Below, in pieces: positions 8,383 through 15,278 of a DNA stretch of 20,468 nucleotides. The position numbers were made by a program, and so were the translations under genes. Origin of the DNA: Bacillota bacterium. GTDB lineage: Bacteria; Bacillota; Clostridia; Acetivibrionales; DTU013. The notes under the pieces were generated by a model that was not told the origin of the DNA, ran no database searches, and saw only the letters and a list, made by a program, of their open reading frames with translations. Numbering within the stretch: position 1 is the stretch's first letter; each line of letters opens with the position of its first letter. The stretch is taken from assembly GCA_023411715.1 (NCBI GenBank), contig JAEYOM010000023.1, positions 1 to 20,468 on the forward strand. Direction: 5' to 3'.

Positions 8383-8430
8383 TAAAACCTAACTTCCGCT
8401 TCTGTAAAGATTAGCGGAAGTTAGATTTTA
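8383..8430. terminator. Bidirectional hairpin terminator between hypF and hypC
   Basis: A perfect 12-bp stem, CTAACTTCCGCT (8389-8400) with AGCGGAAGTTAG (8413-8424), has a 12-nt loop. It extends through one mismatch to TAAAA (8383-8387) / TTTTA (8426-8430). The flanking A and T runs give it terminator form on both strands, although the plus-strand T tract is only TTTT. It should reduce transcription from hypF into hypCDE. Confidence 0.65.
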
Positions 8431-8472
8431 ACGTTGCCTAAGCAATTCGAATAGCAAAAGGGGGGGCTGTTT

Positions 8473-8697
8473 ATGTGTCTTGGTATACCTGGAAAGGTAT
8501 TGAAGATAGAGGGTAAGGATGCGGTAGCGGAAATAATGGGCGCTGAAAGGCGCATCTCGATAGAATTGCTTGGAGATGTTAAAACAGGGGATTACGTTCT
8601 CATACATGCAGGCTGCGCGATACAGGTGGTAGATGAAGCCGAGGCACTCGATACGATCAGGCTTTTTGAAGAACTGAACGAGGTGTCGAATGCCTGA
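8473..8697 (+). CDS. hypC: Hydrogenase maturation chaperone HypC
   Basis: Small chaperone that forms a complex with HypD, carries the Fe(CN)2(CO) unit and delivers it to the hydrogenase large subunit. The 74-residue protein starts MCLGIPGKV, with the functionally essential Cys at position 2 (exposed after Met removal), and has the GDYVLIHAGCAI segment of the HypC/HupF OB-fold family. A G-rich ribosome binding site (AAAAGGGGGG at about 8457-8466) precedes the ATG. Its end overlaps the hypD start by 8 nt, so the two partner proteins are probably made by coupled translation. Confidence 0.97.
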   Translation: MCLGIPGKVLKIEGKDAVAEIMGAERRISIELLGDVKTGDYVLIHAGCAIQVVDEAEALDTIRLFEELNEVSNA

Positions 8698-9781
8698 AAT
8701 ACTTGACAGGTTCAAAGATCCAGATATGGCCAGGATGCTGGCTGAGAAACTGAGGAAGCTGGACGGCGAAACAGTTTCCATAATGGAAGTTTGCGGAACG
8801 CATACGATGGCCATATTCCGGTATGGCATCCGCAGCCTCCTGCCGGAGAGCATCAGGCTCGTTTCCGGCCCGGGGTGTCCCGTATGCGTGACGCCCGTTT
8901 CCTTTATCGATGCGGCCATACAGCTTTCCAGATCGGGGGATGTCATAATTGCGACCTTCGGGGATCTGATGAAGGTGCCCGGGACCGGTTCAACGCTTAC
9001 TGACGAGAAACGGAACGGTGCCGATATCAGGATAGTATACTCCCCGCTGGACGCTCTCGATATTGCGGCGGGCGAACCCACCAAAAAGGTGGTTTTCCTT
9101 TCCGTGGGCTTTGAAACCACAGCGCCAGTGTGCGCACTGGTGGTCCTTCGGGCGGAGGAACTCGACCTGCGTAATTTCAGCCTGCTTTCAGCAAACAAGA
9201 CGATGCCGCAGGCAATGAAAGTAATTGCGGGCGATAAAAAGGCAAATATCGATGGTTTTCTATATCCCGGACACGTATGTGCGATAACGGGCACAGCAAT
9301 GGCGGGAGAAATCGCGCGCGAATTCGGCTTACCGGGGGTCGTTACGGGATTTGAGCCTCTTGACGTTTTGCACGGAATAATTTCGCTCACTGAACTGATA
9401 CGTCATAAAAAGGATACTGTTTTGAATGAATATAAGAGAGTGGTCAGAGAGGCAGGAAATCCAATGGCGTTAAACAGGCTCTATGAAGTATTCGAGCCAT
9501 ACGACGCCGTATGGAGGGGATTCGGCGCTATCCCCGCGTCCGGACTGGCCGTACGGGCCAAGTATTCGGAGTTTGACGCGTGGAAGGTATTCGGGCTTCG
9601 CGAGGAAGAAGGCCTTGAACCGGAAGGCTGTATGTGTCCGATGGTGCTTACAGGCAGGATCACGCCTGACAAGTGCGGGCTTTTCGGCAGACAGTGTACG
9701 CCAGAATCGCCGGTCGGCACCTGTATGGTCTCCTCGGAAGGGACCTGCGCCGCGTATTACAGGTACGGTGACAGGAAATAA
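8690..9781 (+). CDS. hypD: Hydrogenase maturation iron-sulfur protein HypD
   Basis: Scaffold on which, with HypC, the Fe(CN)2(CO) group is assembled from thiocyanate supplied by HypE. The protein has 363 residues, as expected. Motifs: EVCGTHTMA (CGTH at 35-38), GPGCPVC (60-66, with the redox-active cysteine pair), SVGFETTAP, and a C-terminal cysteine-rich region (GCMCPMVLTG ... CGLFGRQC ... GTC ... GTCAAYYRYG) that supplies the [4Fe-4S] ligands. All key cysteines are present, so it looks functional. It overlaps hypC by 8 nt, and hypE starts 17 nt after its stop. Confidence 0.98.
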   Translation: MPEILDRFKDPDMARMLAEKLRKLDGETVSIMEVCGTHTMAIFRYGIRSLLPESIRLVSGPGCPVCVTPVSFIDAAIQLSRSGDVIIATFGDLMKVPGTGSTLTDEKRNGADIRIVYSPLDALDIAAGEPTKKVVFLSVGFETTAPVCALVVLRAEELDLRNFSLLSANKTMPQAMKVIAGDKKANIDGFLYPGHVCAITGTAMAGEIAREFGLPGVVTGFEPLDVLHGIISLTELIRHKKDTVLNEYKRVVREAGNPMALNRLYEVFEPYDAVWRGFGAIPASGLAVRAKYSEFDAWKVFGLREEEGLEPEGCMCPMVLTGRITPDKCGLFGRQCTPESPVGTCMVSSEGTCAAYYRYGDRK

Positions 9782-9798
9782 AACAAGGAGTGTTGAGT

Positions 9799-10806
9799 TT
9801 GAACGAATTCATAACGCTGGCGCACGGCAACGGCGGTAAGCCTATGCACGAGCTTGTCGGCAGTCTTTTTAAGAAATACCTTGCGAATGAGCTGCTGCTT
9901 GAGGGCGACGACAGCGCGCGTTTAACCGTGCCGGCAGGCAGGCTGGCCTTCTCGACCGATTCTTACGTGATCAGCCCGATATTTTTCAGGGGCGGGAACA
10001 TTGGAAAGCTTTCGGTCTGCGGCACTGTTAACGATCTTTCGACGTCGGGAGCGATCCCGCTATATTTGAGCTGCGGCTTTATAATCGAAGAGGGCCTCCT
10101 GGTAAGTCAACTGGAGGAAATTGTGGCCTCAATGGCCGCTACTGCCGCTGAATGCGGGGCTAAAATCGTAACGGGCGATACAAAGGTCGTGCCTAAAGGC
10201 GCGGCTGATAAGTTATTCATAAACACCTCAGGTATAGGACTTATACCTGACAATACCGACATCTCGGGGAAAAACGCCAGACCCGGTGACCGGGTAATCA
10301 TTTCGGGCACTTTGGGCGATCATGGCTGCGCTGTTTTGCTGGATCGCGAAAAGCTGGGTATCAAATCGGACATACAGAGCGACTGCGCGCCTTTGTCCGG
10401 CATGGTGCGGGAGCTTGCAGACGGAGCCGGCGGGGTACATGTGCTCAGGGATGCGACAAGAGGCGGTCTGGCAACGACCTTGAACGAGATAGCCCAGCAA
10501 AGCGGAGTTACTATCAAACTGTATGAATCCGCTCTGCCTGTGAGGCAAGACACGATGGGTATCTGCGGGATGCTGGGGCTCGATCCGCTCTATCTGGCCA
10601 ATGAGGGTAAAATGGTCTGCATCGTGGGAAAGGAATCGGCCGACAGCGCATTATCCATCCTCCGCAATCACAAGTATGGCAAAGATGCGGAAATAATAGG
10701 CGAAATCACCGATCTGCCCGGAAGCAGGGTCTATCTTGAGACTATAACAGGAGGCAGCCGGATCCTTGATATGCTGCAAATTGATCAACTTCCAAGAATT
10801 TGTTAA
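9799..10806 (+). CDS. hypE: Hydrogenase maturation protein HypE
   Basis: PurM/AIR-synthase-like ATPase that dehydrates its own C-terminal thiocarboxamide, placed there by HypF, to thiocyanate and passes the cyanide to the HypCD iron. It contains AHGNGGKPMHELV, GDDSA, FSTDSYVISP, GDTKVVPKG and ATRGGLATTLNE, and ends in the canonical PRIC tail with the acceptor Cys as last residue. It has 335 residues. I chose TTG 9799 because AAGGAG at 9785-9790 is 8 nt upstream; the in-frame GTG 9790 overlaps that site and TTG 9793 is too close. It closes the hypFCDE group, and no terminator is obvious before the next promoter. Confidence 0.96.
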   Translation: MNEFITLAHGNGGKPMHELVGSLFKKYLANELLLEGDDSARLTVPAGRLAFSTDSYVISPIFFRGGNIGKLSVCGTVNDLSTSGAIPLYLSCGFIIEEGLLVSQLEEIVASMAATAAECGAKIVTGDTKVVPKGAADKLFINTSGIGLIPDNTDISGKNARPGDRVIISGTLGDHGCAVLLDREKLGIKSDIQSDCAPLSGMVRELADGAGGVHVLRDATRGGLATTLNEIAQQSGVTIKLYESALPVRQDTMGICGMLGLDPLYLANEGKMVCIVGKESADSALSILRNHKYGKDAEIIGEITDLPGSRVYLETITGGSRILDMLQIDQLPRIC

Positions 10807-10856
10807 AAAATTATTATATTTTAGAGACAAAAAAACATATTTATACGTAAATAGTC

Positions 10857-10885
10857 TTGATATCAAATACGATGTATTTTATAAC
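10857..10885 (+). promoter_or_regulatory. Sigma-A type promoter for the ABC efflux operon
   Basis: TTGATA (10857-10862) and TATAAC (10880-10885) are separated by exactly 17 nt, each matching the consensus at 5 of 6 positions, within an AT-rich stretch after hypE. Transcription would begin near 10892, giving a leader of about 135 nt before the ATPase start that contains RNA element A in full. Confidence 0.6.
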
Positions 10886-10913
10886 ATGATAAAATGCAGA
10901 TGCAATATCGTAG

Positions 10914-11014
10914 TTATAACGAGGCAAAAAAATGTTCCAGCCTCGTTGAAACGCAATAGAGGTAAGGAAATTTTTCTACAACCGAAAATTTCCTAATGAA
11001 CCGATGCGTTATAA
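10914..11014 (+). ncRNA. Structured leader RNA element, copy A (unassigned class)
   Basis: Pairings seen: P1 AACGAGGC (10918-10925) / GCCTCGTT (10940-10947), 14-nt loop; P2 AACGCA (10950-10955) / TGCGTT (11005-11010); inside P2, P3 GGAAATTTT (10966-10974) / AAAATTTCC (10985-10993). ACC in the P3 loop (10981-10983) can pair with GGT at 10961-10963. TTATAACG (10914-10921) and CGTTATAA (11007-11014) also form an 8-bp terminal inverted repeat that competes with P1 and P2. It ends just before the AAGGATGG ribosome binding site at 11014-11021 of the ATPase gene. Strongly similar to copy B near 13924. It could be a cis-regulatory RNA; a small mobile repeat is the alternative. Confidence 0.65.
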
Positions 11015-11028
11015 AGGATGGTAGAATT

Positions 11029-11763
11029 ATGATCATCAGAATGCAAGACATTGGCAAGATCTATGACACCGGCAAGATCCAGGTCGAAGCCCTCAAAAAC
11101 ATCAACATGAACATCGAGAAGGGTGAACTGGTATCGATCATGGGGCCTTCGGGTTCGGGAAAATCGACTCTTATGAATATAGTAGGTTGTCTTGACAGAT
11201 CCACGTCCGGCCTGTATGAACTGGACGGCGTGAATATCTCCGGGCTTGACGATATCGAACTTGCAAAGATCCGCAACAAGAAAATCGGTTTCGTTTTTCA
11301 GTCATTCAACCTGCTTCCGAGGATAACAGCCCTCCAGAACGTTGAATTGCCCATGATATACGCAGGCGTCGGCAAAAAGGAACGCAGGGAAAGGGCTGTT
11401 GAAGCGCTGGAAAGAGTCATGCTCGCGGAGAGGATGGACCACAAGCCAAATGAGATGTCCGGCGGCCAGAAGCAAAGGGTGGCAATAGCCAGGGCGCTCG
11501 TAAACGATCCGGCAATAATCCTGGCCGACGAACCTACAGGCAACCTCGATACGGCGTCCGGTGAGGATATAATGGCCGTATTCCAGGAGCTCAACAGGGA
11601 AGGCGTAACGGTAGTGCTAGTCACACACGAACCGGATATAGCGGAGCACACGAAAAGGATAGTTAAATTCCGCGACGGATTCCTTAAGAGCGATGTAAGG
11701 GTCAACAAGCCTGTCGACGCGAGGGAGCTTGTAATAAAATTCAAGGCGCAGGCTGCCGTATAA
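11029..11763 (+). CDS. MacB/LolD-type ABC transporter ATP-binding protein
   Basis: ATPase of a MacAB-like export system that energises the FtsX-type permease encoded downstream. It has 244 residues, with Walker A GPSGSGKST (39-47), Q-loop Gln91, signature SGGQKQR (144-150), Walker B IILADEPTG with catalytic E168, and the H-loop His at about 200 (VTHEPD). The IVGCLDRST segment after Walker A is typical of the MacB/LolD subfamily. I chose ATG 11029, preceded by AAGGATGG (11014-11021). The in-frame ATG 10996 lies inside RNA element A and has no ribosome binding site. Substrate is unknown. After the TAA the same frame stays open for 35 codons (see findings). Confidence 0.93.
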   Translation: MIIRMQDIGKIYDTGKIQVEALKNINMNIEKGELVSIMGPSGSGKSTLMNIVGCLDRSTSGLYELDGVNISGLDDIELAKIRNKKIGFVFQSFNLLPRITALQNVELPMIYAGVGKKERRERAVEALERVMLAERMDHKPNEMSGGQKQRVAIARALVNDPAIILADEPTGNLDTASGEDIMAVFQELNREGVTVVLVTHEPDIAEHTKRIVKFRDGFLKSDVRVNKPVDARELVIKFKAQAAV

Positions 11764-11817
11764 GACATATTGTTAGACGGGATAGTCAAATCCTATGAAT
11801 CGATATGCGAAACAAAG

Positions 11818-11845
11818 GGCCAGCTGCCCAACAGGCAGCCAGGCC
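11818..11845 (+). promoter_or_regulatory. Intercistronic hairpin between ATPase and Yip1 genes
   Basis: GGCC (11818-11821), A, GCTGCC (11823-11828), loop CAACA, GGCAGC (11834-11839), CA, GGCC (11842-11845) form a 10-bp stem with a small internal loop. No T run follows, so it is not a classical terminator. It may stabilise or separate mRNA segments, or simply reflect a protein-coding remnant here. Confidence 0.35.
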
Positions 11846-11875
11846 TTGAAAACTATAAAGAAAGAGGTTGATTAA

Positions 11876-12631
11876 ATGTCAGATATTCAAGTTACTGCTA
11901 TAAACCAGGAAGTACCGGCAGAGCAGCCGGGTTTCCTGAAAAGGTTGTTGTGGGTGTTCACTTCTCCAGGAAAACTGATGACGAGTCTTGCTGAAAGGCC
12001 AAAAGTGCTTTTGACGCTGATACTTGCCGCAATCCCGATGGATCTGCTGCTTATACTTCAAATGCCGCTTTATAAGGATATGCTAAGGAACTCGCTGATC
12101 CAGCAGAGCCAGAGCAGCTACATGCAGTCGCTCGGAGTAGAGATGACACCCGAGATGATAGAAGCGTCGCTGCCGAACAGTATTATTTACGGCTTGATTG
12201 GCGGTCCGGTAGAAACTATTATCATGATGCTCGTATCCGCTCTCATATGCTTCGCCATATTCAGGATAATGGGCGGAGAGGGAAAGTTCAAGGCATATCT
12301 TTCGGTAGTGAGCCACGCGAGCGTCATTACTGTTTTATACACACTGCTGCTCATACCGATTACTTACATTACCGGCACTCTGAACCTGACGTCTTCGATT
12401 ACAAGCCTTTCAACGCTTGTATCGAAGGATGCGGTAAGTCCGGTCATATACAGCATACTTAACAGCCTTGACCTGTTTTCGATCTGGTATTACATAGTTG
12501 CGGCCATAGGAATGGCGGCAGTTTCCAAGCTTAAGAAAAGAAATGTTTATATCGTTGTTGCAGTACTGTTTGTAATAAGCACGATAATCACCATATACAG
12601 CACACAGGCAGCAAGCGCATTACTGGGTTGA
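11876..12631 (+). CDS. Yip1-family multispanning membrane protein
   Basis: 251-residue integral membrane protein resembling bacterial Yip1-domain proteins. A soluble N-terminus contains LLWVFTSPGKLMTSLAERP (about 24-42), a segment typical of the family. Hydrophobic spans lie at about 43-63, 105-131, 145-167, 186-217 and 223-245. Function is unknown; bacterial Yip1 proteins often sit beside ABC exporters in Firmicutes, suggesting an accessory role in the complex. The ATG at 11876 is preceded by AGAGG at about 11863-11867. It lies between the ATPase and the fusion-protein gene on the same strand. Confidence 0.75.
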   Translation: MSDIQVTAINQEVPAEQPGFLKRLLWVFTSPGKLMTSLAERPKVLLTLILAAIPMDLLLILQMPLYKDMLRNSLIQQSQSSYMQSLGVEMTPEMIEASLPNSIIYGLIGGPVETIIMMLVSALICFAIFRIMGGEGKFKAYLSVVSHASVITVLYTLLLIPITYITGTLNLTSSITSLSTLVSKDAVSPVIYSILNSLDLFSIWYYIVAAIGMAAVSKLKKRNVYIVVAVLFVISTIITIYSTQAASALLG

Positions 12632-12665
12632 TTCGATTGCAGGGCATAATTTTGGGAGGTTGAAT

Positions 12666-13928
12666 ATGAATAAAAAAGTAATGATCGGCGGTATCGTCGT
12701 TATAGTATCCGCCGGCCTTATAACGGCAGGAGTACTGAAGTCGGTCGCATCGGATGGCAATTCGATCCCGGTCAGTGTTGCCGCCATAGAGAAGGGCAGC
12801 ATATCGTCGACCATTTCCTCCGACGGAGTTCTTGAGGAAGTCGACAAGGCGGAGGTGTTCTTCGACACGCCGCTGAAGGTTGAAAAAGTCCTCGTGGAGG
12901 CAGGACAGAAGGTAAAAAAGGGTCAGCCGCTGCTTGAGCTGGATATCGACGCACTCAACTCGCAGCTTGAGACTTTGAAGGTCAACCGGAATACGCAGCA
13001 GCTGTCTGCGGATTCCAGAGCTCTGGACGCAGAGGTGGAAAGAGCGGCAAACAACCTGAAGGCTGCGGAGCGCAGTTATAATGAAGCTAAAAAGAAGTAT
13101 GAAGACAATAAAGCCCTGTATGCATCGAATGCGATCTCCAAGGCTGAACTTGACGCGTCGGAGAATGCATTCACAGAAGCGGACTCGGGCATGAACGGCC
13201 TGAAAAATGCCAGGATTGCCTACAATACCGCAGTAGAAAACAGGGATAATACGAAGTCGAATACCTCCGATAGCTTAAAGGTGACTGACATCCAGATACA
13301 GGATATTGAAAAGAATATCGCCACGATAAAAGAGGAATGTGCAAGCCCCATCGACGGCGTTGTGGCCAACGTGGGAGTTGAAGAGGGTTCATTTACGAAC
13401 AACATGCAGGCTGCCTATAAGATCATAAATCCCGATAAGCTTCAGATAAGGGCAAAAATAAACGAATTCGACATCAAAAGCATAGCGGTAGGACAGAAAG
13501 TCAAAATAACCGGTGATGCGGTACCGAAGGAAACCGAGGTAACAGGCAGTGTAAAAAGTATTTCCCCCGTTGCGGTCACCAACATGACCTCAAACGGCAA
13601 CGAAACCGTAGTCGAAGTGATCGTACAGGTGGATGGCGCCGGAGATATACTGAAGCCCGGGCTGAACGTTACCTGCGAGATATCCACAGTAAACAGGGAC
13701 AATATCCTGCTTGCGCCGATGGAAGCTTTCGTACCGGATAAGGACAACAATATGATGGCTTTTGTGGTCGACAGCAAGACAAACGTCATGACGCAGAAGA
13801 AAGTTAAAACCGGGATCAACTCTGATATGCAGGTCGAAATAATCGACGGGCTCAAGGAAGGGGACCAGGTCGTGCTGGATCCGCAGCCCAGCTACAGGGA
13901 CGGTCTGCATGTCACAATCAAGAAATAA
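12666..13928 (+). CDS. MacA/HlyD-type membrane fusion (adaptor) protein
   Basis: Extracytoplasmic adaptor of a MacAB-like efflux pump. It has 420 residues: an N-terminal membrane anchor (about 5-27), first half of a barrel-sandwich/lipoyl fold (VEAGQKVKKGQPLLELD, about 77-93), an alpha-helical coiled-coil hairpin rich in Ala, Glu and Lys (about 95-220), second lipoyl half (ASPIDGVVANVGVEEGSF), then beta-barrel and membrane-proximal domains to the C-terminus (GLKEGDQVVLDP). ATG 12666 is chosen because GGGAGG at 12654-12659 is 6 nt upstream; TTG 12660 abuts that site. Its TAA stop overlaps the 5' strand of RNA element B by two bases. In a Gram-positive cell it would act at the outer face of the membrane. 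Confidence 0.92.
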   Translation: MNKKVMIGGIVVIVSAGLITAGVLKSVASDGNSIPVSVAAIEKGSISSTISSDGVLEEVDKAEVFFDTPLKVEKVLVEAGQKVKKGQPLLELDIDALNSQLETLKVNRNTQQLSADSRALDAEVERAANNLKAAERSYNEAKKKYEDNKALYASNAISKAELDASENAFTEADSGMNGLKNARIAYNTAVENRDNTKSNTSDSLKVTDIQIQDIEKNIATIKEECASPIDGVVANVGVEEGSFTNNMQAAYKIINPDKLQIRAKINEFDIKSIAVGQKVKITGDAVPKETEVTGSVKSISPVAVTNMTSNGNETVVEVIVQVDGAGDILKPGLNVTCEISTVNRDNILLAPMEAFVPDKDNNMMAFVVDSKTNVMTQKKVKTGINSDMQVEIIDGLKEGDQVVLDPQPSYRDGLHVTIKK

Positions 13929-14014
13929 CGAGGCAATTTTCGTCTCGTTGAAACGCTGAGAGGTTAGATAAATTTTCTGCAACCGAAAAATTTTCTCTGA
14001 ATCGATGCGTTATA
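13924..14014 (+). ncRNA. Structured RNA element, copy B, between fusion-protein and permease genes
   Basis: Second copy of the element at 10914-11014. P1 AACGAGGC (13927-13934) / GTCTCGTT (13942-13949), one G-C changed to G-U and a 7-nt loop; P2 AACGC (13952-13956) / GCGTT (14007-14011); P3 AAATTTT (13970-13976) / AAAATTT (13987-13993) plus AGA (13966-13968) / TCT (13996-13998). AACC in the P3 loop (13981-13984) pairs with GGTT (13962-13965). Shared unpaired or junction motifs are TTGAAACGC, AGAGGT, CAACCG and CGATGCGTTATAA. It ends about 20 nt before the permease ribosome binding site and starts on the stop codon of the preceding gene. Confidence 0.65.
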
Positions 14015-14044
14015 ACAATTCGGAGTAAAGAAGTGAGGTAGACC

Positions 14045-15256
14045 ATGAACTTTTCCGAAAGCTTCAGACAGGCTTTGGATAGTCTTAAAGCAAATAAATT
14101 GCGCTCTGTTCTTACTATGCTCGGCATAGTGATGGGCGTGTTTTCGATAATAACGATAATGGCGCTCGGCAGCGCTACTGAAAACTATATGAACGCGCAG
14201 TTTGAAAAAATCGGCGCAAATACGATAAGCATAGGCAATAAGAATTTAAATGTTGAAAAGAAGGAATGGCTGACACTCAAAGATATGGATTATATCAAGG
14301 AGGCGGCTCCCGAGATAAAGAATGTCGCTGCAAGCATTCAAAGGAGCGGAACGGTACGTGTCGGAGAGAAAACCAAAAGTGCCGTGACACTGGGCGTATC
14401 TTCGCAGTACAAGAATTTCGACCTCATCGAGATGAAATACGGCCGTTTTATCAATGAATTTGACGTTTCAAAAAGGACCAAGACAGTTGTCGTGGATGAA
14501 CAGTTCGTAAAGAAGTTTTTCAAGGAAGGCCAGGATATAGTAGGCGAGACGATCTCTCTCAAAACCGGCTCGGGAACTGTCAACCTTAAGGTGATCGGGG
14601 TGATAAGCAGCGGCGACAGCATGTTCGAAGGTCTTATGGACAGTGATATAGTGCCGGCAATCCTGTATATGCCGATAACAACGGTCCAGTCGCTGTACCC
14701 TAACAGCGACAGGCTCGATTCCATCAGCGTATCGCTTGTTGACAAGAATAAACTGAGGGATGTGGGTAACAAGATCGTGGATTACCTTGAGATGAAGCAC
14801 GGCGTCAAGGACGTATACCTGGCGCAGAACTCGGCCGATATACAGGCGGCGATAGGAGACGTGCTCGGGGTTGTCTCGGATATATTGCTCGTTATCGCTG
14901 TAATAACACTGATAGTCGGCGGTATAGGCATCATTAACATACTTCTTGTTTCAGTTACTGAAAGAATAAGGGAGATTGGTATCAGGAAGGCTCTCGGTGC
15001 GCAAAAGAAGGATATAATACTGCAGTTCATAACAGAGTCAATACTTATGACGGGCATAAGCGGGATGATTGGCATTTTGCTCGGTATCATAGCCGGGGCG
15101 ATCATTGCGTCCCTCGTCCAGATACCTCCGACAGTCGATCTGAAGGTCATAATACTGGCGTTCCTCGGATCGGTTGCTTTGGGCCTCATCTTCGGCGTCT
15201 ACCCGGCGAAGCGCGCAGCCGACCTGGATCCGATAGAATCGCTCAGGTACGAATAA
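14045..15256 (+). CDS. MacB/FtsX-family ABC transporter permease
   Basis: Membrane subunit of the exporter. It has 403 residues: a first span at about 21-42 (LTMLGIVMGVFSIITIMAL), a large extracytoplasmic MacB periplasmic-core-like domain (about 45-265), then three C-terminal spans of the FtsX domain (about 275-302, 328-355 and 362-385) with the conserved TERIREIGIRKALGA loop and the terminal YPAKRAADLDPIESLRYE segment. Its ATPase is encoded separately, unlike the fused MacB of Gram-negatives. The ATG is preceded by GAGG at 14035-14038. Separated from the fusion-protein gene by 116 nt that hold RNA element B. Substrate is not evident. Confidence 0.94.
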   Translation: MNFSESFRQALDSLKANKLRSVLTMLGIVMGVFSIITIMALGSATENYMNAQFEKIGANTISIGNKNLNVEKKEWLTLKDMDYIKEAAPEIKNVAASIQRSGTVRVGEKTKSAVTLGVSSQYKNFDLIEMKYGRFINEFDVSKRTKTVVVDEQFVKKFFKEGQDIVGETISLKTGSGTVNLKVIGVISSGDSMFEGLMDSDIVPAILYMPITTVQSLYPNSDRLDSISVSLVDKNKLRDVGNKIVDYLEMKHGVKDVYLAQNSADIQAAIGDVLGVVSDILLVIAVITLIVGGIGIINILLVSVTERIREIGIRKALGAQKKDIILQFITESILMTGISGMIGILLGIIAGAIIASLVQIPPTVDLKVIILAFLGSVALGLIFGVYPAKRAADLDPIESLRYE

Positions 15257-15278
15257 GTGCCTGGGCCGACTGGTCGAT

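Noticed and set aside
8791..9003. Short plus-strand frames inside hypD and similar frames inside other genes
   Set aside because: They are out-of-frame shadows of recognised proteins.
10766..10996. 76-codon open frame overlapping the hypE end
   Set aside because: It crosses the hypE tail, the promoter and RNA element A, lacks a ribosome binding site and has no protein-like pattern.
10914..11014. Element A as a c-di-GMP (GEMM), ZTP, fluoride, preQ1 or hammerhead-type RNA
   Set aside because: The signature motifs of these classes as I know them are not present; GAAAC alone does not suffice. A covariance-model search would settle it.
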